DNA of 64,000 bases from Caenorhabditis elegans (taxonomy: Eukaryota; Nematoda; Chromadorea; Rhabditida; Rhabditidae). The notes under the pieces were generated by a model that was given only the letters and a program-made list of their open reading frames with translations, was not told the origin of the DNA and did no database searches. Below are positions 22,040 to 33,770 of the stretch, in pieces. The DNA lies in contig NC_003279.8 in NCBI RefSeq assembly GCF_000002985.6, positions 12,214,001 through 12,278,000 on the forward strand, read 5' to 3'. Position 1 is the stretch's first letter, and every line of letters begins with the position of its first letter. The position numbers were made by a program, and so were the translations under genes.

Positions 22040-24241
22040 ATGCGTCATCGGTATCGGGTTGCGGCAGTTTTGATTATTATTGTGATTATTTGTAAGTTAT
22101 AATTTTTTTAGAAGGAGTTTAGAGCTCTAGATTTTTGTGTAGGTGTGTTGAAAATTGCTCAAAAAAATTTCTCACCAAAATTTTTCAAAACGAATACCAA
22201 TTCAGGAATACCAATTTTTGATTTTCTGCCAAAATTTTTAGAAAAAAGTATTTGAGTTCCCGCCAAAATGCCAAAATGGCAAAAATATCAAAACCTGAAT
22301 TCTCACTAAATTTTTTAAGAAAAATTTCAGATATACCGGAAATTGAAATCCCTCCAAAAACTTCAGAATACAAAATTTTGATTTTCGAAAAATAAATATT
22401 TGAATCCTCGCCAAATATTTTCAAAAATATCAAAAATTAAATTCCCGACAAAAAGTTCAGAAATACCAATCTTGGATTTCCTGCCAAAAATGGCAAAAAT
22501 ACCAAATTTTGGATACCCGCCTAAATTTTCAGAAAAATAAATATTTGATTTCCCGCCAAAACTTTCACATATTTTAGACATACCAAAATTTGATCTCTCT
22601 TGGCCAACATTATTTTGGAATATGATCTGTCGGGGCAAATTTATGTATTTCAAGCAAAAACCCGCAAAAATTCTATAAAAAATCATATTCCAGTGCTGAA
22701 ATCTATTTCAGGTCTCCTTAATTACCAGATTGATAAAAATCTACAAAAAGAACACGAGGAACACAAACTAGCACTGACCAATTGTATGAAAAGTGGACGA
22801 ATATTCAGTAAGTCACGAGATTCTAAAATTTTCAGCAAATACATAAGTTTCCAGACTCAAGTGTCCCTGAAACCAAAGACTTTGGCTCCAGCTTCACCAT
22901 ATCTTTTGCTGACATCCAGAAAACCCACAGCTGGCTTTACCTACCCAAATTTCAAAACTCCATGAGCTCGGAGATCCTTATGATAGTCGCTTCAAGGACG
23001 GATAGCTTTGCCAGGCGGAATGTTTTGAGGAAGACTTGGATGAACCCGGAGAACAGTGAAATAATAAAAGATGGAAGGATGAAAGCCCTTTTCCTAGTTG
23101 GGATGACAGATGGGGATGACTCGAGAATGAGGAAGGTTGTGATGGAGGAGGCAAGGATCTATGGGGATATGGTTGTGGTAGATTTGAAGGATACATATGA
23201 GGAGTTGCCGTTTAAGGTGAGTTGGCGTGGCCTATTTTTTGAACATGGTGCAACGATAAACTTGTAAATATTTTTCTTAAATTTGAATTAGAAACTCATA
23301 GAAAAATACTTTGAACATACAAAAATACAAAAATAAATAAACTAGTCTAGACTAGTCTTTTGTCATGGTGCATCAATACGTTTGACAGTTTAGGCTTTAT
23401 CAAAAAGTTTAAGAGTAAGATTGCAAAAAGGAAATGCTGCTGATCGATGCACCATGTTATTCTGTAGTGCGAGACCCAAAAAGTGTCGGCCGCTGCGAAA
23501 GCAGGTTTCAACTTTGAACTTTCAGTCTCTAACAACTCTGCTCTACGGAACCAGCAAGGCTTCAGAGTTCAAGCTCATCGGTAAAATCGACGAGGACATT
23601 ATGTTCTTCCCTGACAAGATTCTACCATTGCTAGAACAAAATTTGATAGACCCAAGCTCGGAGAGCATATATGGAATGCTTTTTGCAGAGGGAGGATATG
23701 TGTATCGTGATAAAGAACATAGATGGTAAGTGTTGTGTAGGAAGATCAATAAATATGTACTTCTAAATTCCCAGGTTTGTACCTGATTCAACCTATGGGT
23801 GCGACATGTTTCCTCCATATACCGGGGGCTTGTTCTATCTAGTCACCCAAGATGCAGCAAAGAAAATCCTAAATGCAACAAAGCATAGGATCTTTATTCC
23901 GGTAACAATGTATTCCAACAGTTTTCCATGAGCCAGATCCATACTTCAGATAGAGGACGCATTGATCAACGGGATCCTTGCCAACGACTGTAAAATTCCT
24001 AGAATCCACCTACCGGAGATTTATGGAGATCATCATTCGGTATAGTTTTTTTTGTTGGAAGAAATTTTGAAATTTTCAAATAATTATGTTTCAGCTAACT
24101 GATGAAGACACACGAGGAGTTCTTGCATGGCACACGGGCAAAAACGATCAGCAATTTTTGGATTATTTTTATAGAAAGCTTTCGGAAAGTCGTCTTAAAA
24201 AGAAGATTTTGGATGAGAAAAATAAACATTTGTTTTATTAA
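22040..24241 (+). CDS. GT31 family glycosyltransferase (beta-1,3-galactosyltransferase-like), copy B
   Basis: Paralogue of the GT31 gene just upstream. Seven exons (22040-22091, 22712-22807, 22855-23216, 23526-23725, 23775-23901, 23950-24039, 24095-24241) give 357 residues. Starting at 22040 gives MRHRYRVAAVLIIIVIICLL, a type II signal anchor that joins exon 2 in frame. An earlier ATG at 21991 opens a signal-peptide-like frame that reaches a stop after the same splice, so it was rejected. GT31 motifs: EILMIVASRTDSFARRNVLR with KTWM, KALFLVGM, GDMVVVDLKDTYEELPFK, IGKIDEDIMFF (D-E-D), PPYTGGLFYLVTQ and IEDALINGIL. Donor substrate unknown. Introns 1 and 3 carry repeats. Confidence 0.88.
22150..22600. 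repeat. Degenerate minisatellite in GT31-B intron 1
   Basis: Repeated blocks of about 50-70 bases with CCCGCCAAAA, TTTTCAGAAAT and ATACCAA in the same order, strongly diverged. No exon within. Confidence 0.6.
23339..23512. repeat. Partial GTCGGCCGC element with ATGGTGCATC / GATGCACCATG arms
   Basis: CATGGTGCATCAATACGTTT and CGATGCACCATG flank the interior in inverse, followed by AAAAGTGTCGGCCGCTGCGA, the core of the GC-rich family. It lies in GT31-B intron 3. The GATGCACCATG word also forms the array at 44127-44312. Confidence 0.55.
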
Positions 24242-25159
24242 TTGTATCATTATTTTACTATTTGTAACACAACTCAAAACCCACAGATGCGTGGAGATTA
24301 AAAACGATTGAAAAAGATCAGATCAGAAATGTGCTACAATGTTTTTAAACCAGTTATCTTTGAGGATACGTTGTGCGAAGGGCTTCTATGGGAGGTAGGC
24401 GCGGTTTCAGGGCCTGACGCCTGCTTCTCGCCTCATTATTACGAGAAATCAAAGACTTGGTGTTAATACCATGCGCCCGACACTTTTCGGGTTCGGTGCC
24501 GCGAGGAAGGCGCGACAGTCGTTTTGGCGCCTACATGAAAACACTAGTTTTTCCCCCGTAAAACTGGACTTTGGCGAATCTAGAATCAAAGAAAACAAAC
24601 TCTACTGAGATAAAACATTATGAAAATATATTTTTTGTATTTTAAAATGTGTTCAGCATTGCAGATAAAAAACAGTTACAGAACTTCCAGAGCTGCATGC
24701 CAAAACTGAACTAGAGTTTCTCATACCATTTTTTATGAACATTTAGGATACACTTTTTATATCACTAGAAAATTTTTTGCTATGTATAAAATGATAATTC
24801 TAATTTTTTGGACACAAAATTTTTTACTGTTGTTTTGATTTTTTTTTTTTTTTTGGTTTTTTTTTTTGATAAATTCGATTTTTCTTTTTTTAGTTTTTTG
24901 GTCCAAATAATTTTTTGCAAAAGCACTGGGAGTGATGTCCTAAACTCTAAAACTTTCTTTTTATTTGAGTCCGGATCAAGTTAACAATGCAAACTACCCT
25001 TTCATTAGACACCTGGCCTCAGATCTTGAAAATCTTTACATTGGCAGCGAAGCATTTTGAAACGTTTGAAACGTTCCTGCTTCTTATCCTCCTCCCCATC
25101 TCCCGACCTGCCTCGGTTGCTTCCAAGCTATTCCTAACACTTTTCGTATTCGGTGAAAA
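24242..25159. other. Intergenic with a GTCGGCCGC-family relic
   Basis: At 24385-24560 lies a diverged copy of the GC-rich element (GGCTTCTATGGGAGGTAGGC, CCTGACGCCTGCTTC, GCGCCTACATG). Long T tracts follow near 24835-24890. The DNA just before 25160 should hold the oac-A promoter. No additional gene. Confidence 0.5.
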
Positions 25160-27808
25160 ATGTCGGTAGCAGCTAAACCGAAGCGTCTAGATTTACAAGG
25201 TATCCGTGGTCTCGCTATTTTATCAGTACTCGGATTTCATTTCTATCCTGCACTGTTTCCCAATGGATACCTCGGAGTTGATCAGTATGTTTATTTTTTT
25301 CTACGTTTTTTTTACACATGCACTAGTGTAATCATTCCAGATTCTTTGTCCTATCCGGCTTCCTCATGTGCATGCTGCTGAAACGAGCTGAAAATGAGCC
25401 AACTTGTACTCTAATCACATTATTCTACTCGAAAAGGTTCAAGAGAATCCTACCTCTCTACCTACTCATCATCCTGCTCTCCATGATCTCCCTCTACACA
25501 ATTTTCCCGGACACCTCTATAGAAACGAACCAAAAATCCGCGATGCGTGCTCTGCTTTTTGTGTCGAATGCTCCAAAATCCGTGCAAGACGACTATTTTA
25601 CAATGGTAATTTTTTTAAAACTCCGATAGAAAGTCTATAGATCCATATGAAAATATTCAGCTAGCCAGAGCAGTCGATATTTTCACTCACACTTGGTCGT
25701 TATCAGTAGAGGTTCAGTTTTACTTTCTTGTACCATTTATATTTCTATTTGCTATAAAACTTTCTGGTAAGCTCCAGCTGGCGTATTATGCCCTTACAGG
25801 TCAGCCCTAGCTTTTGGAACCTGACTAACCTAAGCTCTTCCAGGACTTCTTTCATATGCATTTTTCTTCTTCACCCCAAGTAATACGTCATTTAACAGCG
25901 TCTTTGCAAGAATCTGGCAGTTTCTGATTGGCAAGTTGACTTCTTTGGAAGCTATTATAAACTAACTAATTCTAATTCCAGGTATGATAGTGTTTCTTTT
26001 GAGCAGTCATTCGAAAAAGAGCCCAGAAGCCGAAAAGAATATTGAAGAATGTAATAAACTAATCGAAGATGAGGAGAACAATACACAAAAAGCTCAAAAG
26101 CCTTCCATTTTGCATTTAATATCATATTTCCCATTGATTAGTATTATTTTAATCTGCATTATTCCGTATCAATTGAACACGGATTTTGTCAGGTTTGTCA
26201 ACCTGAGGCTTTGCTTCTAATCAGGGCTATCCGATGAGAAAACTTAATATCTTGGGGGAGTTATCAATTAAATATTTTGATAAAATGAGCCTTATGGTGT
26301 GTCTAGCCTAAGCCTAAGCCTACCGCTGCTTTTAATGTAAATTTCCATATTTCAGACCTCTGGTAACACTGGCTACTGGAGCCCTAATGCTAATCTCTGA
26401 CAGTAATTTAATATTATCGAACAAAATATTAACATACATAGGAGATATCTCATATTCCCTATATCTCATCCATTGGCCTATTTACGCCTATTGGAAGCTT
26501 GCCTTCGATGGGGACGTGAATTGTAAGTTTTTGATTGGAGGAATTGAATTTTGGTAGCCGCTTTAGTGATAATAGGGCTTTTTCAGTACTCATCCTTTCA
26601 TTACTTTCTTCAATAATTCTTGCAATAATCGTCTTTGAATTCTTCGAGAAGTGGTACCTGAAGCTTTCCTCTACTAGCATTGGACTACTTATTGTATTCC
26701 TATTCTTTCTAAACGTCATCCTTATCAATAAAGATGAATTAATTCCTGATCGAGAAGAAAATAATAATCACAATTCTAGTATGAATACCGACGATGCAAT
26801 CATAATGAATCACCAATGGAATCTAAACGACCAGAAAAGTTTGTGGGTATCCTATTGCAATTACGAGACTGCAGGTCCTTTGGAGTGGTGCAACCATACG
26901 GTATTTCAGTTTTCGTGATAGAGTTCTTCATATTTATATTGCAGTCCCTTGAACCATCAGGAAAGTACAAAATCGCTGTAATCGGTAATAGTTGGGCAGC
27001 AAACCACGGGGCCCTTATTCATGATGAATGTGGTAGAAAGGCGAATACGATTCTTCAGGGATCAGCTGGAAGTTAGCAGACAAATTTCAATAACTTCCAG
27101 TAAATGCCAATATAAATTTCAGCCTGTGAAGCGTTGTATCCGACTCTTATCGAAAACGCAGGATGTCCTCAATATTTTGAAGATTTTCAAAAAAGGATTA
27201 ACGCGGAAAAGCCGGACTATCTATTCATCATTTCAAGGTAGCTTTGGAAAAAAAAAGTTGGTTACAATCCTAAGACCTGCTCCAGATACATATCAGTTGG
27301 TAACCCTGGAAACATCACAAACTTCGAGGAAGACCCAATTTATCAAACTATGAAGAAGCAACTTCTAGGGCTGGTGGCAAGTACTCGGCTTAAAGTTTAC
27401 ATTCTCGACGCAGTACCTAGACACGACACATATAAGACAAAACTTATCGCGCGTTGGTTGAAGGAAGGTGTGATTCCACTGGAAATTGATGTAAGTGATT
27501 GAAATCTGGAAACCAAATATTTTCTTAAATTTTAATTTTTTCAGAAACGACTTGGCCAATCCAATGCTCAACTGATCGACGGATCCTCCTATGAACTGGC
27601 ACGTCGCAGATACTCCCAGCTTGTGGCGGACTGTGATGGCCGATGTGTTCTTCTGGATTATAAGCCAGATTTCTACAATTCAATCACCGAATCGTACCGG
27701 ATATTCGACGACATGGGATACTCCTACTTCACATCATCTCAACACTTGACACCACATGGCTTGGAGCATATTAGGCATGTCTGGAAGGATGTTTGTGGAG
27801 CATTGTAG
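25160..27808 (+). CDS. Acyltransferase-3 / SGNH-hydrolase fusion protein, oac family (oac-A)
   Basis: Predicted multipass membrane O-acyltransferase with a lumenal SGNH domain. Eleven exons join in frame to 672 residues: 25160-25284, 25341-25605, 25661-25799, 25844-25930, 25982-26192, 26356-26522, 26587-26900, 26945-27071, 27123-27237, 27286-27490, 27545-27808. The acyltransferase-3 half begins RLDLQGIRGLAILSVLGFHF and has GYLGVDQFFVLSGFLM, KRFKRILPLYLL, THTWSLSVEVQFY and SYSLYLIHWP, with about ten membrane spans. The C-terminal half has the SGNH nucleophile block IGNSWAANHG and the catalytic His block HLTPHG near the end. The exon 4 donor is GC rather than GT (ATTG/GCAAGT), also seen in oac-D and oac-E. 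Substrate unknown. Confidence 0.9.
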
Positions 27809-29746
27809 ATAAATTCTTGTTTTTTTATTGTTGGTTTTTAAATGAAAAGTTACACAGAAAGTTAGCATCTCCGCAAAGATCTAGTGCTTCCGAACCATGC
27901 GCAACAAGAAACAAGTACCTTTTTAGAACTAGGAAAAGTTTAAGCCAAGATTATGGCGCTACGGCTCTTTTGAGAGCACAGAGATTAAACATTGAGGAAG
28001 GTATTAGAGCAATTTTGCACATGGTGCATCGACCAGAAAAAGCCCTCTGCCTCCTATTTGTACTGGCAGAACTATACGAAAAACATGATTTTTTAGTTTT
28101 TCAGATACAATTGGGTGCCAGAAACTTAAACAAGCACCCAAAAAACTAAGCTTACATTTATCAAAAGATAAACAGACTTCAAGAGAAAAATATTAATTTA
28201 GAAAATTTCCCAAAAACTTACGTTTTAGCTCCGACCAATCACAGATCTCGACCACGCCCCACGCCCCCCTTGCCGCATTGTTAATTGGTCGGGCGGGAAT
28301 ATGCACTGTCTGAAGAATGTAAAATGTTGTTGAACATTGTGCTGTTGACTTCCTTGTCGAATCCTACATGGAGGGATAAGCATCTTCGCTTGACACATTT
28401 CACAAAGAAGGATTCATTGCTGTTGACTTCCTTGTTGGATCTGTTCAGAACACATGGATACACAAATTTTTTTCGTATTCACAACTTAAAATTCTGGAAA
28501 TTCCTGGCTCTTTGGATTAAAATAAAAGGATGCTCCAATGCGAAATAGCGAAAGTTGAGACGTTTTTTTTAGGATCAAAATGAGCCAAAATCACCAAAAA
28601 CTACTAAATTTCGTAATGAGACGGCCTGAAAGGTTTTTCAAAAAAAAAAGTTATGAAGGCTCAAAGTTTTGATTTTGCCAAGCTGCCAAACTTTCAGATT
28701 TTAGATGAAAATAGGCCATTTTTCCAAAACTTTGGGTCGCCATCACTTTTTTGAGAAATTTTCAGACCGTGGTCACTAGAGCCAGAAATTATTCAGGCTC
28801 AATGAACTCTGAAAACTTTGACCAAGCAAAGCCCCCTTATTCAAAAAAGGTGGCCGGCGTTCCATCAAACTAAATCCGCTAGGAACGGACATGAGTGCAT
28901 TAGATTAAAATCTGCGTGTCAGTCGGGCCTCTAAATTTCTCAATTTATACTGAAATTTGATATATTTGCGCTAGAAGACACAAGCTTTTGGCTGGAGCAG
29001 GACAAGAAGTTTTCAGGATTTTGGGCTTAAACCCTTTAGGGTTAAGAAAACAGAAACTTAGTTGGCTAGTCTGCTTCTTAGCCTGATCACCTTAAAACTA
29101 GAAACCCTTACTAGTCACAATTGGAAGGCTTGTAACTTTTTACTAAATCCCCTGCCAGCAAACTCCCAAGCCATGTACCATCCCTGTTCCAGTACACTTC
29201 CACTATTCAAACTCAAAACACAGCCTGAGAAAACCGATCCGAAAAGCAGATATTGAGCGCTGCAGAATTTACACGCATTTCGCACGTAAACTTGCACTCA
29301 AGTGGGTCAATATCGATCATTCGGTGGATAAGCGTTGTTTTTCAGAATGGAAATTAAAAGAAATTTATTCAAAATTTGTAACTCGTACAGAAAAGCTAAG
29401 AAAAAATTTGGAAAAAAACACTGAATCTAAAAAATTGAAAAATCAGATGAAAAAAATGAATAGCTTATGCTCCATGAGCATGAGCATGAAGATGCTCAGA
29501 GTCGAGAATGCACAACTGAAATGAGCTTTGAAGTTATAAATCCTTTTGTGTTTTGTCACAAACCAATTTTGAGCATTTTCAGAAGCTCACTCGTTTGGCC
29601 TATGGCCTTCAAATGGATAGTCTCTTGTTAAGAAGTGGAAGGTCAGACTACAAACTAGAATCTGAAAAGATTCTTTGCTTTAAGTTAACTTGTATTGATG
29701 ACAATGATAAGAACCCCCATCAAATTCCAAATAAACTTTGCATACT
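27809..29746. other. Intergenic region downstream of oac-A
   Basis: Contains a CCAATCA/CCACGCCC palindrome at 28229-28298, a near-repeat of CTGTTGACTTCCTTG at about 28342 and 28420, and weak open frames (a Lys-rich one at 29324-29524 with KKLKNQMKKMN) that lack homology or clear splicing. No gene can be supported. Confidence 0.4.
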
Positions 29747-30637
29747 ATTAGGTCTCCAAATAAGTTCCGGGTCATAACTTTGATCGCTGCGTATCGATTT
29801 TTATGAAACTTTGGGAATTTATGTTATCAACCATGATCTTTCACAATATTTTTTGACGACCCAAAGTGCTCTAACTCGAAGCCAATTTTTTTCAGTCATT
29901 TTTCTGATCTCGCTTCTTTTCAGCTTTGAATTGAGGTTTGTGTGCGGATTTTGCTTTGTTAAGAATACATTATTAGAAAATGGCAAAAGTTCAAAAAAAA
30001 ATCCGTCCAAAAAATTTTATTTTGGTTGGTCGTCAAAAAATCTTCAAAAAAATGTTTGTCGAAAATTCTAGATTTTTTCTACAAAAATGATGTGCTTAAG
30101 TGTAACCTATTTTTACACATACCAAACATTTGAGTTTGAAATTTGAATCTCAAGAAATATTCAAAAAACTCAAAAATTATCCGAAAAAATTATATTTTCT
30201 ATTATCATTTTAGTTTAGCAAACTAAACTGATATGCTTTATATGTGTAAAAATAGCTTACACTTGGTTACATCATTTTTGTATGAAAAATCAAGAATTTT
30301 CGACAAAAATTTTTTTGAAGATTTTTTGACGACCAGCCAAAAAAAATTTTTTTGGACGGATTTTTTTCCAAACTTTTGTTGTTTTCTGATAATGTATTCT
30401 AAACGTAGCAAAATCCGCACACAAACCTCAATTCAAAGCTAAAAAGAAGCGAGATCAGAAAAATGGCTGAAAAAAATTGGCTCCGAGTTAGAGCACTTTG
30501 GGTCGTCAAAAAATTTTGTGATCATTGTTAAATGAAAGATCATGGTTGAAAGCATAAATTCCCACAGTTTCATAAAAATCGATACACAGCGAACGATTTT
30601 ATGATTTTTGACGCGGAACTAAATTTGGAGACCTAAT
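29747..30637. mobile_element. 891-bp foldback (palindromic) element
   Basis: The ends ATTAGGTCTCCAAATAAGTT and ACTAAATTTGGAGACCTAAT are inverted repeats, and the whole element is an imperfect palindrome with arms of roughly 400 bases. Matching pairs include CATGATCTTTCA, TTTTTTGACGACCCAAAGTG, GATCTCGCTTCTTTT, GAGGTTTGTGTGCGGATTTT and GTGTAAC. The centre is AT-rich. All open frames in it are mirror images of each other, so none is a gene. Likely a non-autonomous DNA transposon; no transposase seen. Confidence 0.85.
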
Positions 30638-31455
30638 ATATGTATCTGTACCAAATTCGGTGCAATTTAGGTGCGAGGTGCTGACATTCACGACATGTCT
30701 TTCACCTCATTCCAAGCTTCATGTCGCGCAACGGATCTGCTGCACCGTCTACATGTCTTGTAGAGTGACCCAACAAGTGAGAATGGAGATTTTTTCGGTC
30801 AAAATTTACCCAAAACATGCATGGAAAATGTTAATATAGCAGGACAATAACTTTTTCAACAGGAGCATTTGGCACATCTTGGTGTCGGGGCAGAAACGGG
30901 TACAACACAAAGTGATTAAAATGATTCTGTGAGAAAGCATCATGAGGGGTACTTTTTAGTTACTAATAATGATAAGGTAACTGAAAATGGTTTTTGGAAA
31001 ATTGTACGATTTTGTGCTAAAATCTCAGAAATGCCCTAAGATTTTTAGTGCTTTTTATTTATATTGTTGAAGTCATAGATATGAAAATAATGTTCGGAGA
31101 ATTTCAGACAAGTCTGACAGAAAGTAGTTTTTTTTTGGAAATTTCAGACCAACTTTTTCACATACATTTATTGATGGGATTTTTCTCAAGATCGTCAACT
31201 CGTGGGGTTTTATGAACCGTACACATTCCAGCCTTATGAGTGAAATTTACAAACTACACACAACATTTCACACCACACATCTTCTCCGGAGCTTCATATC
31301 GCTCCACGGATCTTCTGGACTGTATACGTGTCCCGCGGAATGACCCAAGGGGCGTACAATTCATTTGAAACTGTTGATCGGCTAGATAGAAGACTTGCAT
31401 AAATAAGTCGGCTGGGCAGTCGTTTCAAATATTGGTCTACCTCTGATTCTACACG
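30638..31455. other. Upstream region of NHR-A with a shared 45-bp motif
   Basis: At about 30643-30690 it has CTGTACCAAATTCGGTGCAA followed by TTTAGGTGCGAGGTGCTGAC, which recurs with one change upstream of NHR-B at about 37187-37232. The rest is AT-rich; a promoter for NHR-A is likely within 31200-31455 but no site is clear. Confidence 0.5.
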
Positions 31456-32751
31456 ATGGAAGCGACTTCACAAAACCGAGGTGAGCTATTTTCCATAGGA
31501 CCTTTAAATCAAACAATAAGTTTTGGATTTTCTTTTTATTGCTAGCATTAAAAATTTAAATTAAACAAATTAAATAGAAACAATTACAACGTAAATTTAG
31601 GCCCATGCCCAGTCTGCAGTAGTATGGACCGAACCCGCCGTCATTTCGGAATCATCGCCTGTACGGCTTGTGCAGCGTTCTTCCGAAGATCCTTTGGACA
31701 ACAGTACCTGTGCAATGCGGAGAAAAAGTGCATTATCATGCATGGTATGTTAGATATCCTTGGAACATTTAAAATCTTGACTGTTTCAGACCGAAAATTC
31801 TTCTGCAGAGCCTGTAGATATTCGAGCTGTGTGAAGGCGGGTATGCGAAGAGATCGTGAGTTTTGAATTTTTAAAATTCATTTTTCATTTTTCCAAATAT
31901 ATATTTCAGTTGTCAGAAAGCAGAAGAACAACCCAAGACATCCAGCTTCCTTAGAAACCCAGCTTCCCCGGAATCTACCAGAAATGCTATCCAAATTCAG
32001 CAAAATCTTGAATATTCATCATGACGAACTGCTGAAATACTATGTGGATGGAGTTGAAGATACAATTGCTCAGAAACAAAATGATAACGTAATGGTGAGT
32101 ACTGTACTAATTATGAAATTGTATTCCTGTATTCCAATTCCAGAATGCTCTTCAAATAAAAAGCATCGTCGAGCTCCACAAGATTTCTGAAATGGAAAAC
32201 AACGTGGTTTTGGATGACTGTTTGAATTGTCCGGGTGTCGATGTTCTGGAGCAAGATGATGTAGAAGTTTTGCTCAAATATTTCAAATTCGTGAATATCT
32301 GGGTGTATTCTGCACTTGCATCTTCTAGCACATGTCTGGAGCAATTTCCAGAGCAAACTGGGGACAATTCCAATCAGCTCTTCGACTTCCTTCACCAAGT
32401 CCGATCAACTCTGGGATCATCACTTGTTCGTCTGAACCTCAACATTTTCGAGTATGCAGCTTTCAAGTCATTTTGCATTTGGAATCTGAAGTTCTTCGGG
32501 ACAAGTACCGCGATGAAGATTGTCGCAGAAGAACATCACATTGGTATCACATGGGCGCTCAGGAAATATTATAAGGTAGTATTCTAGTTACTTCTGCAAT
32601 CATATAATAGTGGAACTTTCAGGAATCCACCAATATGACCGAAGTGGAAATTGCGGCTCGAATTGGTGATATCACTTTACAACTGCTCACTGTATCGGAT
32701 ATATTTCACGACATGATTAAACTCTATCACCAAGTCGGAATTTCATTTTGA
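31456..32751 (+). CDS. Divergent nuclear hormone receptor, NHR-A
   Basis: Predicted ligand-regulated or orphan transcription factor. Six exons (31456-31480, 31601-31744, 31790-31855, 31910-32094, 32144-32575, 32623-32751) give 326 residues. Residues 8-80 form the two-zinc-finger DNA-binding domain: CPVCSS then ACTACAAFFRRSF with P-box CTACAA, then YLCNAEKKC and FFCRACRYSSCVKAGMRRD. The ligand-binding region is divergent and short; it includes FSKILNIHHDELLKYYVDG, a cysteine-rich DDCLNCPGVDVLEQDD block, and ends in a helix with MIKLYHQVG. It is a paralogue of NHR-B at 37903-39554 (same NALQI, CPGVD and EIAxRIGD landmarks). It lies 3.6 kb downstream of oac-A on the same strand. Confidence 0.88.
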
Positions 32752-33770
32752 TTTGTTTAATTTCTGGTAATAATGTGTAAAGAAACAGTTACATTATCAA
32801 TTAAATTAATAATTTAATTAAATAAAGCAATTTAATCACGTAAATTTAATGTTGATTACAATGTTAAAAGTTGGTGTAAATTCATTCAGAAAATCCGGAG
32901 ACATTAATCGGGGAGCATATTAAACCTAATTCAAAATCATAACTCTGAAAAAAATCTAACAAAATAAAGCAAAAGTCTTCGTGTTGTTCTGCTGTCGTCT
33001 CGTTTCTCAAATGCGGTGGTTATCTGTTCTCAGTATTGTCCAAAAATAAAAAAAAACTTGTAAGAAAGGGCATTGATTTTTACAATTAACTGCTCAGGGC
33101 CCGATAAAAAAAGCCAGTATAAGTTCCAGGTAAATCTTTAAAAAATTCTGAGCACCCATAGTGTCTCAGCTTGAAGTCACATTTTTCAGGCTCCTGCCCG
33201 ATTTCGTTTTTTAAAGCTTTGTTCTGAAAGTCACTGAGAAGATTTTTTCTAGCATAGAGTATAAGAAAACAGTGGAACCTGAGAAAAATTGTGGTTAGGA
33301 AATCTTTTACAATAAGTCAAACATTTAAGTTTAGTGTTTCAAGCTCAAATTTTGTTGAAAAAATTCTTGGATTTTCTCAGTTGTTTTGAACATACTTCAA
33401 TTTGTTAAATTTGAATTTAATTTAAATTAATTGCAAAAAATGTTCCGGAACAATATTCTAAAATAAAAAGCCTGAAAAAATGACTACGAGTCAGAAAACT
33501 TCCAATGGTCAGAAAAATTTACACTACCGTCAAGTTAGTGACCATTGTTAAAAAACTTTATCTCCTCCCTAAAAATGCATTCTTAATCGTGCAAATCTTT
33601 CCATGAAAATTCAGAAACAGGATTTCGAATAAAATCAAATTCAACATTCATTTCAAAACGGTGGGCGTTTGTAGATTTTTGTTGCTATCGGACTCTACAT
33701 CTCTCCTCTCGATTTTTCCCTTTTCCAGAAGAAATCTTAAATCCGAAATCTGGCATTTTCACATGCAATA
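32752..33770. other. Intergenic between NHR-A and oac-B
   Basis: AT-rich with an AATAAA at about 32820 that could serve NHR-A. A pyrimidine-rich CATCTCTCCTCTCG stretch lies about 70 bases before the oac-B start. No gene or clear repeat. Confidence 0.45.

Noticed and set aside
23978-24039. Short plus-strand overlap suggesting alternative ends for GT31-B
   Set aside because: Exons 6 and 7 join in phase with clear GT-AG sites and end in a normal C-terminus.
27793-28548. Extra open frames after oac-A, thought of as extra exons
   Set aside because: oac-A already has its stop and final HLTPHG block; these frames have no homology and overlap a palindrome.
29811-30442. Several open frames on both strands
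   Set aside because: They lie inside the 891-bp palindrome and are mirror images of each other.
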